From an uncultured Clostridium sp. (GTDB lineage: Bacteria; Bacillota; Clostridia; Peptostreptococcales; Peptostreptococcaceae), in NCBI GenBank assembly GCA_900550335.1, contig URRU01000055.1, positions 1-10,567 of the forward strand: a stretch of DNA of 10,567 bases. Reading direction: 5' to 3'. Numbering within the stretch: position 1 is the stretch's first letter; the number at the start of each line of letters is the position of its first letter. Below the pieces are notes generated by a model. That model was not told the origin of the DNA. It was given only the letters and a program-made list of their open reading frames with translations, and ran no database searches. The translations under genes and the position numbers were made by a program. This document shows positions 1-5,925 of the stretch, piece after piece.

Positions 1-22
1 ATCTCAATCAAATTCTTTCCAA

Positions 23-106
23 AATTTTACAACTTTAGATTTATTTTAAAATTATTTTCTCTCTAATTTTACAACTTTAGTTTTACTTTTTAATTTTTTC
101 TCTTTT
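23..106. repeat. Degenerate 42-bp tandem repeat, two copies
   Basis: Two adjacent 42-bp units (23-64 and 65-106) match at 36 of 42 positions by eye. Both begin with AATTTTACAACTTTAG and end in a TTTTCTCT-like run. A decayed partial third copy (TCTAAAATTATCTTCTCTC) may follow at about 109-127. The rest of 1-238 is AT-rich and shows no gene, RNA fold or promoter I can support. The role is unknown. It could be slippage-derived spacer DNA. Confidence 0.6.
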
Positions 107-238
107 ATTCTAAAATTATCTTCTCTCAAAAATAACTTATCTTAACTAAAAAAATCAATTATAATAACTTTTAAAAAAGTAAATATTATAATTTTTTCAG
201 TACTAAAAACTATTATTCTCAAAATTTAATTTTAACAG

Positions 239-267
239 AAAAAAGCCCTGTACTCAAGTATAAGGCT
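239..267 (-). terminator. Rho-independent terminator of the DUF3990/XRE operon
   Basis: Read on the minus strand, AGCCTTATAC (267-258) pairs with GTACAGGGCT (253-244) around a TTGA loop, with one mismatch and one G-U pair. A run of U follows (243-239). It begins 12 nt after the stop codon of the XRE gene, so it closes that two-gene transcript. Confidence 0.8.
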
Positions 268-278
268 CATTCTCTATA

Positions 279-920
279 CTATTTTTCAATCAAATCTTCC
301 ATTTTACAGTTCAAAATTTTAGCCATCCGATATAATTTATCCGCACTCGCTTTATTTATATCCTTATTCCTCTGCTCATACATTTGAATTGAACGCAAAC
401 TAACTCCAGAAAGTTCAGCCAACTTACTCTGACTTAACTTGCATCTTACCCTTCTTCTCTTCAAATTTGTTTCGTGAAAATATTCTTTTAATAGAGAATC
501 CATGATTTCAACAAACTTAGTTATATCAGCTTCATGCAATGTATAGTACATATTCTGAAGCTCCTCAAATGAAACTGCCTCAAAAATCTCAGAATAACTC
601 CTATTAGAATACCATTGATAGTATGCAACTGCCCATCCAATCCAATACTCTCTTGTTCTAAAAAATCTATCCTCAGCTTCTATTTCAAATTCCTTGCCTG
701 TCGTTTCATAAATTACATCTACCAAAATCTCAATACCACTTTTTCCTGTAACATACTTTGGTTCCCCAACTTCCATACTCTTACTAATAGAACTCACAAG
801 AAATAATGTAATAAAGTCATTCGGTTGCATTTTCAAGACATTAATTGCATAATCAAATGCATCTCCTAGAGCTGACTGAGCCCTATACGCGTACATTTCT
901 TGGTATGCGTGGATCGTCAT
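279..920 (-). CDS. XRE-type helix-turn-helix protein, putative antitoxin of the DUF3990 pair
   Basis: 213 residues. The C-terminal part, about 152-213, is a Cro/C1-type helix-turn-helix: the core SQSKLAELSGVSLRSIQMYE (163-182) is followed by a long helix ending in KMEDLIEK. The N-terminal part, about 15-148, is a helical domain with no DNA-binding features. Its segment YWIGWAVAYYQWY (92-104) resembles what I remember from HTH proteins encoded next to DUF3990 genes in clostridia. The start at 920 is fixed by an AGAGGAGGG ribosome site at 928-936, 7 nt upstream. That start lies 38 nt inside the upstream toxin-like gene, so translation is probably coupled. By inference the N-terminal domain binds and neutralises the partner, while the HTH represses the operon through the 28-bp palindrome at 1599-1626. 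A plain transcription factor without antitoxin activity remains possible. Confidence 0.82.
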   Translation of the reverse strand: MTIHAYQEMYAYRAQSALGDAFDYAINVLKMQPNDFITLFLVSSISKSMEVGEPKYVTGKSGIEILVDVIYETTGKEFEIEAEDRFFRTREYWIGWAVAYYQWYSNRSYSEIFEAVSFEELQNMYYTLHEADITKFVEIMDSLLKEYFHETNLKRRRVRCKLSQSKLAELSGVSLRSIQMYEQRNKDINKASADKLYRMAKILNCKMEDLIEK

Positions 921-1575
921 TTTTTATCCCTCCTCTGATAATATCCTGAATATAGATACTATCATCTTCTTCATCGAACATTTCCCAATAAATTCTATTT
1001 GCTTCATCATTTCTATTTTTTCTTAATTCATAATATTCATCAACCTTAGCCTCTTCATAACCTTCATATTTCAATTTTGAAAAAGCAAATTTAGATTTAA
1101 TAACTATTTGTTCTCCTAGCTTTCCAAGTTTCATGGCTCTCGCAAGCTGTTTTACAGATATTCCATTATTTAAAAAAGTTTCTGCATAATCAAAATATGA
1201 ATCATCTGCACGATATCCTATAATTAAATCATATGCATTTACATTTATTCCAAAGTTATCAATTAAATATCTCTTTGCTCTTCTAGCTATTGGTGTCTTT
1301 ATAGAAAACACTCTATGCTCTATTAAAACAGCAATCCAATTCAAAATTGTGTAGTCGGGGCTATTCAAGTTTAGAATTTTTAAATACTCAGTATCCAATG
1401 TATATTTATTTGAAAAACCATCTTTCATTGAAGAGACTGCCCATTCCTTTGCAAGCTCGTTACTCTCTGTACAATAGAAACCTACTCCAAAATCATTATT
1501 CTTCCTACCTTCTCCAAAAATAGGTTGCTCTATAACATCCTTCGAGCCATGATATACAGTAACTAACTTATCCAT
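883..1575 (-). CDS. DUF3990 family protein, ADP-ribosyltransferase-like putative toxin
   Basis: 230 residues from the start chosen here. Near the N-terminus is VYHGS (7-11), then NDFGVGFYCTES (27-38), YDLIIGYRADDSYFDY (115-130) and LGEQIVIKS (153-161). This order, an aromatic/His motif, a G-x-G-F-Y-x-T strand and a late Glu (E155), is that of DUF3990 proteins, which I place in the ADP-ribosyltransferase-like superfamily. Target and activity are unknown. There is no signal peptide or membrane segment, so it should act in the cytosol. The reading frame is open upstream to 1674, but ATG at 1575 has AGGAGG at 1583-1588 with 7-nt spacing, and the upstream extension would translate the promoter and palindrome. 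It is the first gene of an operon and overlaps the XRE gene by 38 nt, a layout usual for toxin-antitoxin pairs. Family assignment is fairly sure; the toxin role is inference. Confidence 0.8.
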   Translation of the reverse strand: MDKLVTVYHGSKDVIEQPIFGEGRKNNDFGVGFYCTESNELAKEWAVSSMKDGFSNKYTLDTEYLKILNLNSPDYTILNWIAVLIEHRVFSIKTPIARRAKRYLIDNFGINVNAYDLIIGYRADDSYFDYAETFLNNGISVKQLARAMKLGKLGEQIVIKSKFAFSKLKYEGYEEAKVDEYYELRKNRNDEANRIYWEMFDEEDDSIYIQDIIRGGIKNDDPRIPRNVRV

Positions 1576-1598
1576 ACTATCTCCTCCTCTACTTAACA

Positions 1599-1626
1599 CA
1601 AATATATCACTATAGTGATATATTTG
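1599..1626. promoter_or_regulatory. Perfect 28-bp palindromic operator
   Basis: The left half CAAATATATCACTA (1599-1612) is exactly the reverse complement of the right half TAGTGATATATTTG (1613-1626). The core TATCACTATAGTGATA resembles binding sites of phage-type HTH repressors. It fills the spacer and -10 of the toxin-antitoxin promoter, so a bound dimer would block RNA polymerase. A weaker palindrome, AGTATATACT, lies upstream at 1636-1645 and could be a second site. Confidence 0.75.
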
Positions 1627-1629
1627 CAA
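1601..1629 (-). promoter_or_regulatory. Sigma-A promoter of the DUF3990/XRE operon
   Basis: On the minus strand, -35 TTGCAA (1629-1624) and -10 TATATT (1606-1601) are separated by exactly 17 bp. The predicted start near 1594 leaves a leader of roughly 20 nt that holds little beyond the ribosome-binding site. The spacer is the 28-bp palindrome, implying tight autorepression. Confidence 0.7.
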
Positions 1630-1734
1630 TCTATAAGTATATACTATTAGCAATAAATCCACTTTACCTTTCAAACTAATCTTAACTTTTTACCACTTTT
1701 CACCAAATTTTATATGTTGGAAATGGTAAATTTT

Positions 1735-1764
1735 TTAGACAATAAGTCTAAAAAATGTTATACT
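1735..1764 (+). promoter_or_regulatory. Extended -10 promoter of the plus-strand small RNA
   Basis: -35 TTAGAC (1735-1740), an 18-bp spacer and -10 TATACT (1759-1764) preceded by TG one base upstream, giving TG-T-TATACT. The -35 sits in a perfect inverted repeat, TTTTTTAGAC (1731-1740) with GTCTAAAAAA (1746-1755), which could be a regulator site. The ten bases TAGACAATAA (1736-1745) recur at 1778-1787, just after the predicted start. The initiation site should be near 1771. Confidence 0.5.
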
Positions 1765-1770
1765 TATCTT

Positions 1771-1886
1771 AAAGAAATAGACAATAAAAAGGGAGAAATT
1801 GTAACTTAGTGGTATGAGTAATATTTCCCCAAGAAATATTTATATTTGGAGAATCACTCTTGTCTGCCAACTAGAGTGATTTTTTT
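1771..1886 (+). ncRNA. Candidate antitoxin small RNA of a type I toxin-antitoxin locus
   Basis: A transcript of about 115 nt is predicted from the promoter at 1735-1764 to the terminator at 1852-1886. It can form an internal hairpin, AATATTTC (1820-1827) with GAAATATT (1833-1840), as well as the terminator stem. It converges on the minus-strand peptide gene at 1871-1999, and its last 16 nt are antisense to the end of that gene. If the peptide mRNA reads through, the whole RNA would be complementary to its 3' region. Convergent, 3'-overlapping toxin mRNA and antitoxin RNA is the layout of the type I modules known in Clostridioides difficile. The role is inferred from this layout; I cannot show homology. 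A 21-codon reading frame (1814-1879) lies inside but has no usable ribosome site. Confidence 0.5.
1852..1886 (+). terminator. Rho-independent terminator of the small RNA
   Basis: AATCACTCT (1852-1860) pairs perfectly with AGAGTGATT (1873-1881) around a 12-nt loop, and a run of T extends to 1886. The T-run exists only in the plus direction; read on the minus strand the same stem is followed by CTCC. The stem contains the stop codon of the convergent peptide gene. Confidence 0.82.
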
Positions 1887-1999
1887 ATTAGATCATATAT
1901 CATAGCACCTATAATCCGGATAATTATTTCATCCGAGTGCTTTATGATTATCTTCAATAACTTCTTAATAAAGTCAATAAAACAATCTAAAATTTCCAA
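1871..1999 (-). CDS. Small hydrophobic basic peptide, candidate type I toxin
   Basis: 42 residues starting at TTG (1999). The start is set by a textbook AAAGGAGG site at 2007-2014 with 7-nt spacing, which few chance reading frames have. The peptide begins MEILDCFIDFIKKLLKIIIK, continues with a second hydrophobic stretch, IIIRIIGAMIY (about 25-35), and ends in KKSL. Two Ile/Leu-rich helices with lysines on one face suggest an amphipathic or membrane-inserting peptide. Small hydrophobic peptides with lysine-rich tails are typical of type I toxins, which depolarise the membrane when expressed. The gene has its own extended -10 promoter, a structured leader of about 77 nt and a convergent small RNA. 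Within it, 1899-1948 can fold into a long imperfect hairpin. No dedicated minus-strand terminator is evident. A small unrelated membrane peptide is the main alternative. Confidence 0.6.
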   Translation of the reverse strand: MEILDCFIDFIKKLLKIIIKHSDEIIIRIIGAMIYDLIKKSL

Positions 2000-2006
2000 T
2001 CTATCG

Positions 2007-2035
2007 CCTCCTTTCTCCAACTTTCATGAGAAAGT
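2007..2035 (-). promoter_or_regulatory. Leader with two exclusive hairpins next to the ribosome-binding site
   Basis: In the peptide mRNA, CTTTCTC (2034-2028) can pair with GAGAAAG (2017-2011), which takes up the first bases of the Shine-Dalgarno (2012-2007). Alternatively ACTTTC (2035-2030) pairs with GAAAGT (2025-2020), leaving the site free. The two stems share bases and cannot coexist, a plausible translation switch. No folding energy was computed. Confidence 0.35.
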
Positions 2036-2083
2036 GGTGAATAGTAGGAAACATCACTCTCAGTTACAATTTCTCTTAAATTT

Positions 2084-2092
2084 ATTATATCA
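2084..2092 (-). promoter_or_regulatory. Extended -10 promoter of the peptide gene
   Basis: The minus strand reads TG-A-TATAAT at 2092-2084, a perfect extended -10. No good -35 hexamer is seen, which is common for extended -10 promoters. The start should be near 2077, giving a leader of about 77 nt. Confidence 0.55.
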
Positions 2093-2203
2093 TATTAACA
2101 ATAATTATTTTATAAAAAATAATTATGTTTATCTTTTACAGAATTTCAACCTATCTTCAAAATAAATCAAACTTTGCTACCTAAGTCTGTAAATTACTCA
2201 ATT

Positions 2204-2233
2204 AAAAAGGCCGTTGCATTAATTGCAACAGCC
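2204..2233 (-). terminator. Rho-independent terminator of the cooS operon
   Basis: On the minus strand, GGCTGTTGCA (2233-2224) pairs with TGCAACGGCC (2218-2209) around a 5-nt loop, a 10-bp stem with one U-G pair. Five U follow (2208-2204). It lies 8 nt past the stop codon of the flavoprotein gene. Confidence 0.9.
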
Positions 2234-2241
2234 TCATATTT

Positions 2242-3459
2242 TTAGTAATTCCAGATATACTTTCCTCTTTCTCCTGTTCCATAGAAATCAGCAAATGTTA
2301 TATCAAAAATATTCTCTTTAAAGTCTACATCTATCTCATTCTTAATTATATACTGCCAAATTCCTGCATGAGAAATATCACCCTGAAGAAGAATTCCTTT
2401 AAGCTTACCGTCTCTAAGAACTGCCTTCTTGTAGTTTTTAGAATCTTCCTGCTCTACAACTTTGTCCCCTTCCTCTTCTCTTATATTTCCAAGGCAAAGA
2501 GTTACTAGTCCGTAGAAGTTCATAGTATTCTTCATAGCAAATCTATCTTCGTATTTTTCTTCCATACCAGTCATATTTCTAGCTGCAGTTTTTCCCTGCT
2601 TCATAGCATTTGGCCATATTCCAGAAAGGCCTGCAACATCTCCTGCTGCATAAACATCGTCCACACTAGTTTTCATAAAGTCGTCTACAACAATCCCTCT
2701 GTCTACTTCTACATTGCTTCCTTCTAAGAATCCTACTGCTGGTCTAACCCCAGCTGCAACGATTATCATATCACAAGCAACTGTTTCTCCTGTATCAAAT
2801 GTAACTGCGTGAATCTTTCCGTCCTCAGAGCACTCAGCCTTATCAGCTTTGCATCCAAGATAGAATTTTGCACCTGCTTCTTCAAATTTTCTCTGGTATT
2901 CTTCAGCTGCATGTGGATTTAACTGAACAGGAAGTATGCTAGGAGCCATTTCGACTATTGTTACATCCTTACCTCTTTCAAGAAGTCCATGTGCAGCATC
3001 AAGTCCAACAAGACCTGATCCAACGATAAGTATCTTTTCTGATTCCTCAGCCATCTTATCTATTGCCTGAGCATCTCTTAAATGTCTAAGCCCAAACACG
3101 TTAGATGCCTTTCTAAAATCTCCAACTGGTGGTATAAAACTATTTGCACCTGTTGCTATTAGAAGCTTGTCGTATTTTACAACATCACCATCTAAAAGAA
3201 CAACTTCCTTATTAGCTGTGTCTATTTTATCAACTCCAACCTTTTTCCAGTCTATATTGTTTACTTCAAAAAAGTCTTCACTTGTGAAGTTTAGAGTCTT
3301 TTCATCTCTCTCATGTGATATATATTTATGTAGCATACAACGAGAGTGTACAAACTGATCTTCTGAAACCATTGTAATCTCAGAGCATTTGTCTAATTTT
3401 CTTAATTCTTCAGCTGCTGTAATACCTGCAGCCCCTACACCGATAATTACATACTTCAC
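2242..3459 (-). CDS. NAD(P)/FAD-dependent oxidoreductase of the CO dehydrogenase operon
   Basis: 405 residues, a flavoprotein of the pyridine-nucleotide oxidoreductase superfamily. The FAD fold opens with GVGAAG (7-12), followed by LLIATGA (99-105). The NAD(P)-binding fold shows GSGLVG (147-152) with an acidic residue at the end of its second strand (E170). VYAAGDVA (269-276) binds the FAD ribityl/phosphate. C41 in SRCMLHKY sits roughly where NADH oxidases of this superfamily carry a redox cysteine, though the alignment is only by eye. The start is GTG at 3459, with AGGAGG (3468-3473) lying in the last codons of the ferredoxin gene, 3 nt away, so the two are coupled. In clostridia this gene follows cooS and a ferredoxin, and the product is thought to move electrons between CO dehydrogenase and NAD(P). 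The physiological acceptor cannot be read from the sequence. Confidence 0.9.
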   Translation of the reverse strand: MKYVIIGVGAAGITAAEELRKLDKCSEITMVSEDQFVHSRCMLHKYISHERDEKTLNFTSEDFFEVNNIDWKKVGVDKIDTANKEVVLLDGDVVKYDKLLIATGANSFIPPVGDFRKASNVFGLRHLRDAQAIDKMAEESEKILIVGSGLVGLDAAHGLLERGKDVTIVEMAPSILPVQLNPHAAEEYQRKFEEAGAKFYLGCKADKAECSEDGKIHAVTFDTGETVACDMIIVAAGVRPAVGFLEGSNVEVDRGIVVDDFMKTSVDDVYAAGDVAGLSGIWPNAMKQGKTAARNMTGMEEKYEDRFAMKNTMNFYGLVTLCLGNIREEEGDKVVEQEDSKNYKKAVLRDGKLKGILLQGDISHAGIWQYIIKNEIDVDFKENIFDITFADFYGTGERGKYIWNY

Positions 3460-3462
3460 AGA

Positions 3463-3909
3463 TTACACCTCCTCTACATGAATTGCTTTTTTAGGACATG
3501 ATTTTACGCAACTTGGCTCTCCACCATGCTCTAAGCAGAAATCACATTTTATAACTTTTGTCTTAGTTATTCTGTCTGGTTTTAATACACCAAATGGACA
3601 GTTCATTACACACATAAAGCAAGAACCACATCTTTTTTCATCGTATGTAACAAGTCCTGATTCTTGGTCTTTTTTAAGAGCACCACTCATGCAAGACATC
3701 ACACATTCTGGTTCATCACAATGTCTGCAAAATACAGGACGATAATTTCCTTTTTCGTCTTTATATATAAAGTTTCTTGATTCATTTTCTGGGTCAAGAA
3801 GGTTTAGTGTATATACATCGCCTTCATCTTTTCTGTGAGCCTGCATACATGCCACTGAGCAGTTTTTGCATCCATCACATTTTTCGTAGTCTACAATTAT
3901 TCTTTTCAT
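3463..3909 (-). CDS. cooF: CooF-like ferredoxin with four [4Fe-4S] sites
   Basis: 148 residues from ATG at 3909, chosen because AAGGAGGG (3917-3924) lies 7 nt upstream. An upstream in-frame ATG would add 11 residues and overlap cooS without a better site. Sixteen cysteines form four clusters: C11/C14/C17/C21, C61/C64/C69/C73, C94/C97/C100/C104 and C122/C125/C134/C138. This is the pattern of the CooF/HycB/DmsB family of electron-transfer subunits. No signal peptide is present, so it is cytosolic. It starts 13 nt after the cooS stop and ends 3 nt before the flavoprotein start. By position it should take electrons from the D-cluster face of CooS and hand them to the flavoprotein. The symbol is by family; Rhodospirillum CooF is somewhat longer. 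Confidence 0.88.
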   Translation of the reverse strand: MKRIIVDYEKCDGCKNCSVACMQAHRKDEGDVYTLNLLDPENESRNFIYKDEKGNYRPVFCRHCDEPECVMSCMSGALKKDQESGLVTYDEKRCGSCFMCVMNCPFGVLKPDRITKTKVIKCDFCLEHGGEPSCVKSCPKKAIHVEEV

Positions 3910-3922
3910 ATAGGCGCCCTCC

Positions 3923-5809
3923 TTAGATATTAAGTGCAGCACGTTTTTCTTCTATAATTTTTTCAAGAATATCAGCTGTTTCTTTTGCATCTGGGTTTAT
4001 TATTACCTGTCCACCTGTTAACTGTTTCATATCTTCAGTTAATACTTTTACCGCTACATCACTTCCTGTTACAAATGGAGGTAATCCTAAGTGTAGTGGT
4101 AATCCTAAAGCAAGTCCGAAGCATCCATCAGCAAGTGCCTGTTCTTCTAGCCACTGAGCTGCAGATAATACAAGTGGTAACTGAGGTAAATCTATGCCTA
4201 TAGCTTCAGCTAATTCTGTAGCTACTATTTCTAGTCTTCCTATTGCTAGACATGGACCAAAGTTTAATACTGGTGGTATTCCTAAAGATTCACATACTTT
4301 TCTTAGTTTTGGTCCAGCGTATTTAGCAGCTTCTGGATTCATAAATCCGCAGTTTTCTATTCCTCCTGAAGAACATCCAGCAGTTAAAACTATTATGTCT
4401 CTTGATATTAATTCTTTAACTAAATCAACACTTAAAACATCGTGTCCTCCAGCAGTTAAGTTTGAACATCCAACTACTCCTGCAACACCTTTTATTTCTC
4501 CAGCTACTAATAAGTCTATAAGTGGTTTCCAGTTTCCACCTAAGAAGTCTTTTAATGAACCTTCACTTACACCAGTTAAAGCATTGTCGAATCCATGATC
4601 TTCAAATAAGTTAAGCTCCACATTTCCTCTTCTTGATGTATAAGATTCTATTATTTTGTCTATTATCTCTTCTGAAACAGCTTCTCTGTTTTCGAAGTCG
4701 AATTCTTTTAATTCTGCATTTGCTTTTTTAGCAACGCTATCTATACATATCTGTTTTATTTTTAATTCGTCACATATTGGCTCGATTCCTGGAAGTGTAC
4801 AGTTGAATTCTGATATAACTGCATCTATTGCACCAGTCGCAAGTATTGCTTCACTTGTGTAGTTGTTTCCAGCGTGCCCATCGAATATATCTTCATAATG
4901 AGCACCTCTTAGCTGTAAGTCCTGTCCAACGCAAGTACATCCAACTAATTTGAATCCTTTTGCTCCAACTGCTTCAGCTTTTTTAACAACATCTTCTTCA
5001 GTTAATCTTTTCTGAAGGTATGTAAACATTGAGTGCTGATGTCCAGTTATCATTATGTTTATGTAATCAGGGTTTACAACTCTCATTCCTACAGGAGCAA
5101 GTCTTATTTCTGGCTCTCCTAAAACTATATCGTTTAGTAGGTTTGTAAGAGTTAATCCGTATATACCTGTTGAAATTCCTAGTTTTAAGCAATCTTTTAG
5201 CATATCAACTGGATCTGAGTTTAAGTTTGTTGAACATTTTACAACACCATGACATACTTCTGATTTTGCCCCACCAGGTAGTATTCCAAGTTCTTTCCAG
5301 TTTTCATATCTTGGAGCATAAGCCATTTTTTTGATTAATTTCATTTCTTCAAATTCAGGAAGATATAAATCAGCTAATACAGCATCTGCAACCATTTCTG
5401 CTCTTTTGTGCATATCTTCTTCATGTATTTCAAATATATCTGCTAATTTGTTTAACGCATTTATTCCTTTTATTTCACCTTTTTTCTGAGCTACGTCTTT
5501 TACGTTTCTCGCTGTATTTTCAACAACGTGTATGTAGCATCCTGATCCTGATGCAACTGCTCTTAAAAAGTTTCTTGTAACTATTGTATCTGCATTTGCT
5601 CCACATATTCCTCTTGGAGAATCTGGAGTTATTCTACAAGGCCCATTTGAACATAGTCTACAGCAAACTCCCTGTAAACCAAATCCACATTTAGTTTTCT
5701 GAGTGTCTACTCTGTGATGAGATGTTTCAAATGGAAGGTTTCTTATGTAACCTTCTAAAGGTTTGTCTGCACTTTTACATGTATTACAGCCATAGCATTT
5801 ATGATTCAT
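3923..5809 (-). CDS. cooS: Anaerobic (nickel) carbon monoxide dehydrogenase catalytic subunit
   Basis: 628 residues, normal for CooS. It interconverts CO and CO2 as a cytosolic homodimer. D-cluster cysteines are C41 and C49; the B-cluster is C50/C53/C58/C69. C-cluster ligands by comparison with Carboxydothermus CODH-II are H257 (in TGHQHS), C293, C337, C448 (VVGCSN), C479 (AGCSSGG) and C520 (FGPC). All are present, so the nickel-iron site should assemble. Oddities: the position of CODH-II Lys563 appears to be Gln557 (LEEQALADG); the histidine relay AHSDHGRH is replaced by IHVVENTARN (93-102), keeping only H94; and an extra C5-x2-C8-x2-C11 motif sits at the N-terminus. I think these mark a clostridial clade rather than decay. 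Start: AGGAGG at 5817-5822, 7 nt upstream. No acetyl-CoA synthase gene is adjacent, so CO oxidation, CO2 reduction or redox balancing is more likely than a complete Wood-Ljungdahl cluster here. Confidence 0.95.
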   Translation of the reverse strand: MNHKCYGCNTCKSADKPLEGYIRNLPFETSHHRVDTQKTKCGFGLQGVCCRLCSNGPCRITPDSPRGICGANADTIVTRNFLRAVASGSGCYIHVVENTARNVKDVAQKKGEIKGINALNKLADIFEIHEEDMHKRAEMVADAVLADLYLPEFEEMKLIKKMAYAPRYENWKELGILPGGAKSEVCHGVVKCSTNLNSDPVDMLKDCLKLGISTGIYGLTLTNLLNDIVLGEPEIRLAPVGMRVVNPDYINIMITGHQHSMFTYLQKRLTEEDVVKKAEAVGAKGFKLVGCTCVGQDLQLRGAHYEDIFDGHAGNNYTSEAILATGAIDAVISEFNCTLPGIEPICDELKIKQICIDSVAKKANAELKEFDFENREAVSEEIIDKIIESYTSRRGNVELNLFEDHGFDNALTGVSEGSLKDFLGGNWKPLIDLLVAGEIKGVAGVVGCSNLTAGGHDVLSVDLVKELISRDIIVLTAGCSSGGIENCGFMNPEAAKYAGPKLRKVCESLGIPPVLNFGPCLAIGRLEIVATELAEAIGIDLPQLPLVLSAAQWLEEQALADGCFGLALGLPLHLGLPPFVTGSDVAVKVLTEDMKQLTGGQVIINPDAKETADILEKIIEEKRAALNI

Positions 5810-5925
5810 TGTTCTACCTCCTGATATTGGAAATTAATTTTTTAAATTATTTTTTATTATTTTATTATTGCTGTTTTTTATTGCTTCGATTAAAAAATTG
5901 ATGAATTTGTTATTTTGTTTTGACG

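Larger units (their letters stand above)
1793..2075. repeat. 14-nt perfect inverted repeat bracketing the peptide gene (arms 1793-1806 and 2062-2075)
   Basis: GAGAAATTGTAACT occurs on the plus strand at 1793-1806, inside the small RNA, and on the minus strand at 2075-2062, within a few bases of the predicted 5' end of the peptide mRNA. If that mRNA runs past 1793, its 5' and 3' ends can pair over 14 bp. A further AGTG/CACT match lies a few bases inward, and CCCTTTTTATT follows the 3' arm. Long-range 5'-3' pairing silences the primary mRNA in several type I toxin systems, so a similar function is possible. Confidence 0.6.

Noticed and set aside
1576..1674. Upstream extension of the DUF3990 gene to an ATG at 1674 (33 more residues)
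   Set aside because: It would translate the promoter and the 28-bp palindrome and has no ribosome site, whereas ATG at 1575 has AGGAGG at ideal spacing.
1731..1755. Inverted repeat TTTTTTAGAC/GTCTAAAAAA read as a terminator for the minus-strand peptide mRNA
   Set aside because: On either strand no clean U-run follows the stem and the stem is almost all A-T. It fits better as part of the small-RNA promoter or a regulator site.
1814..1879. 21-codon plus-strand reading frame inside the small RNA (begins MSNISPRN)
   Set aside because: The nearest purine-rich stretch (GGGAG at 1791-1795) is about 18 nt away, too far for a start, and the frame runs into the terminator stem. It is kept only as a remark on the RNA.
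1944..2165. 73-codon plus-strand frame
   Set aside because: No ribosome site, low-complexity Phe/Asn/Leu content, and antisense to the peptide gene and its leader.
3910..3942. Upstream start for the ferredoxin gene, adding 11 residues
   Set aside because: It would overlap the end of cooS, and the ATG at 3909 has AAGGAGGG 7 nt upstream and begins the conserved MKRIIVDYEKC.
4194..4598. 134-codon plus-strand frame opposite cooS
   Set aside because: It is a shadow of a highly conserved enzyme gene, with no ribosome site or promoter.
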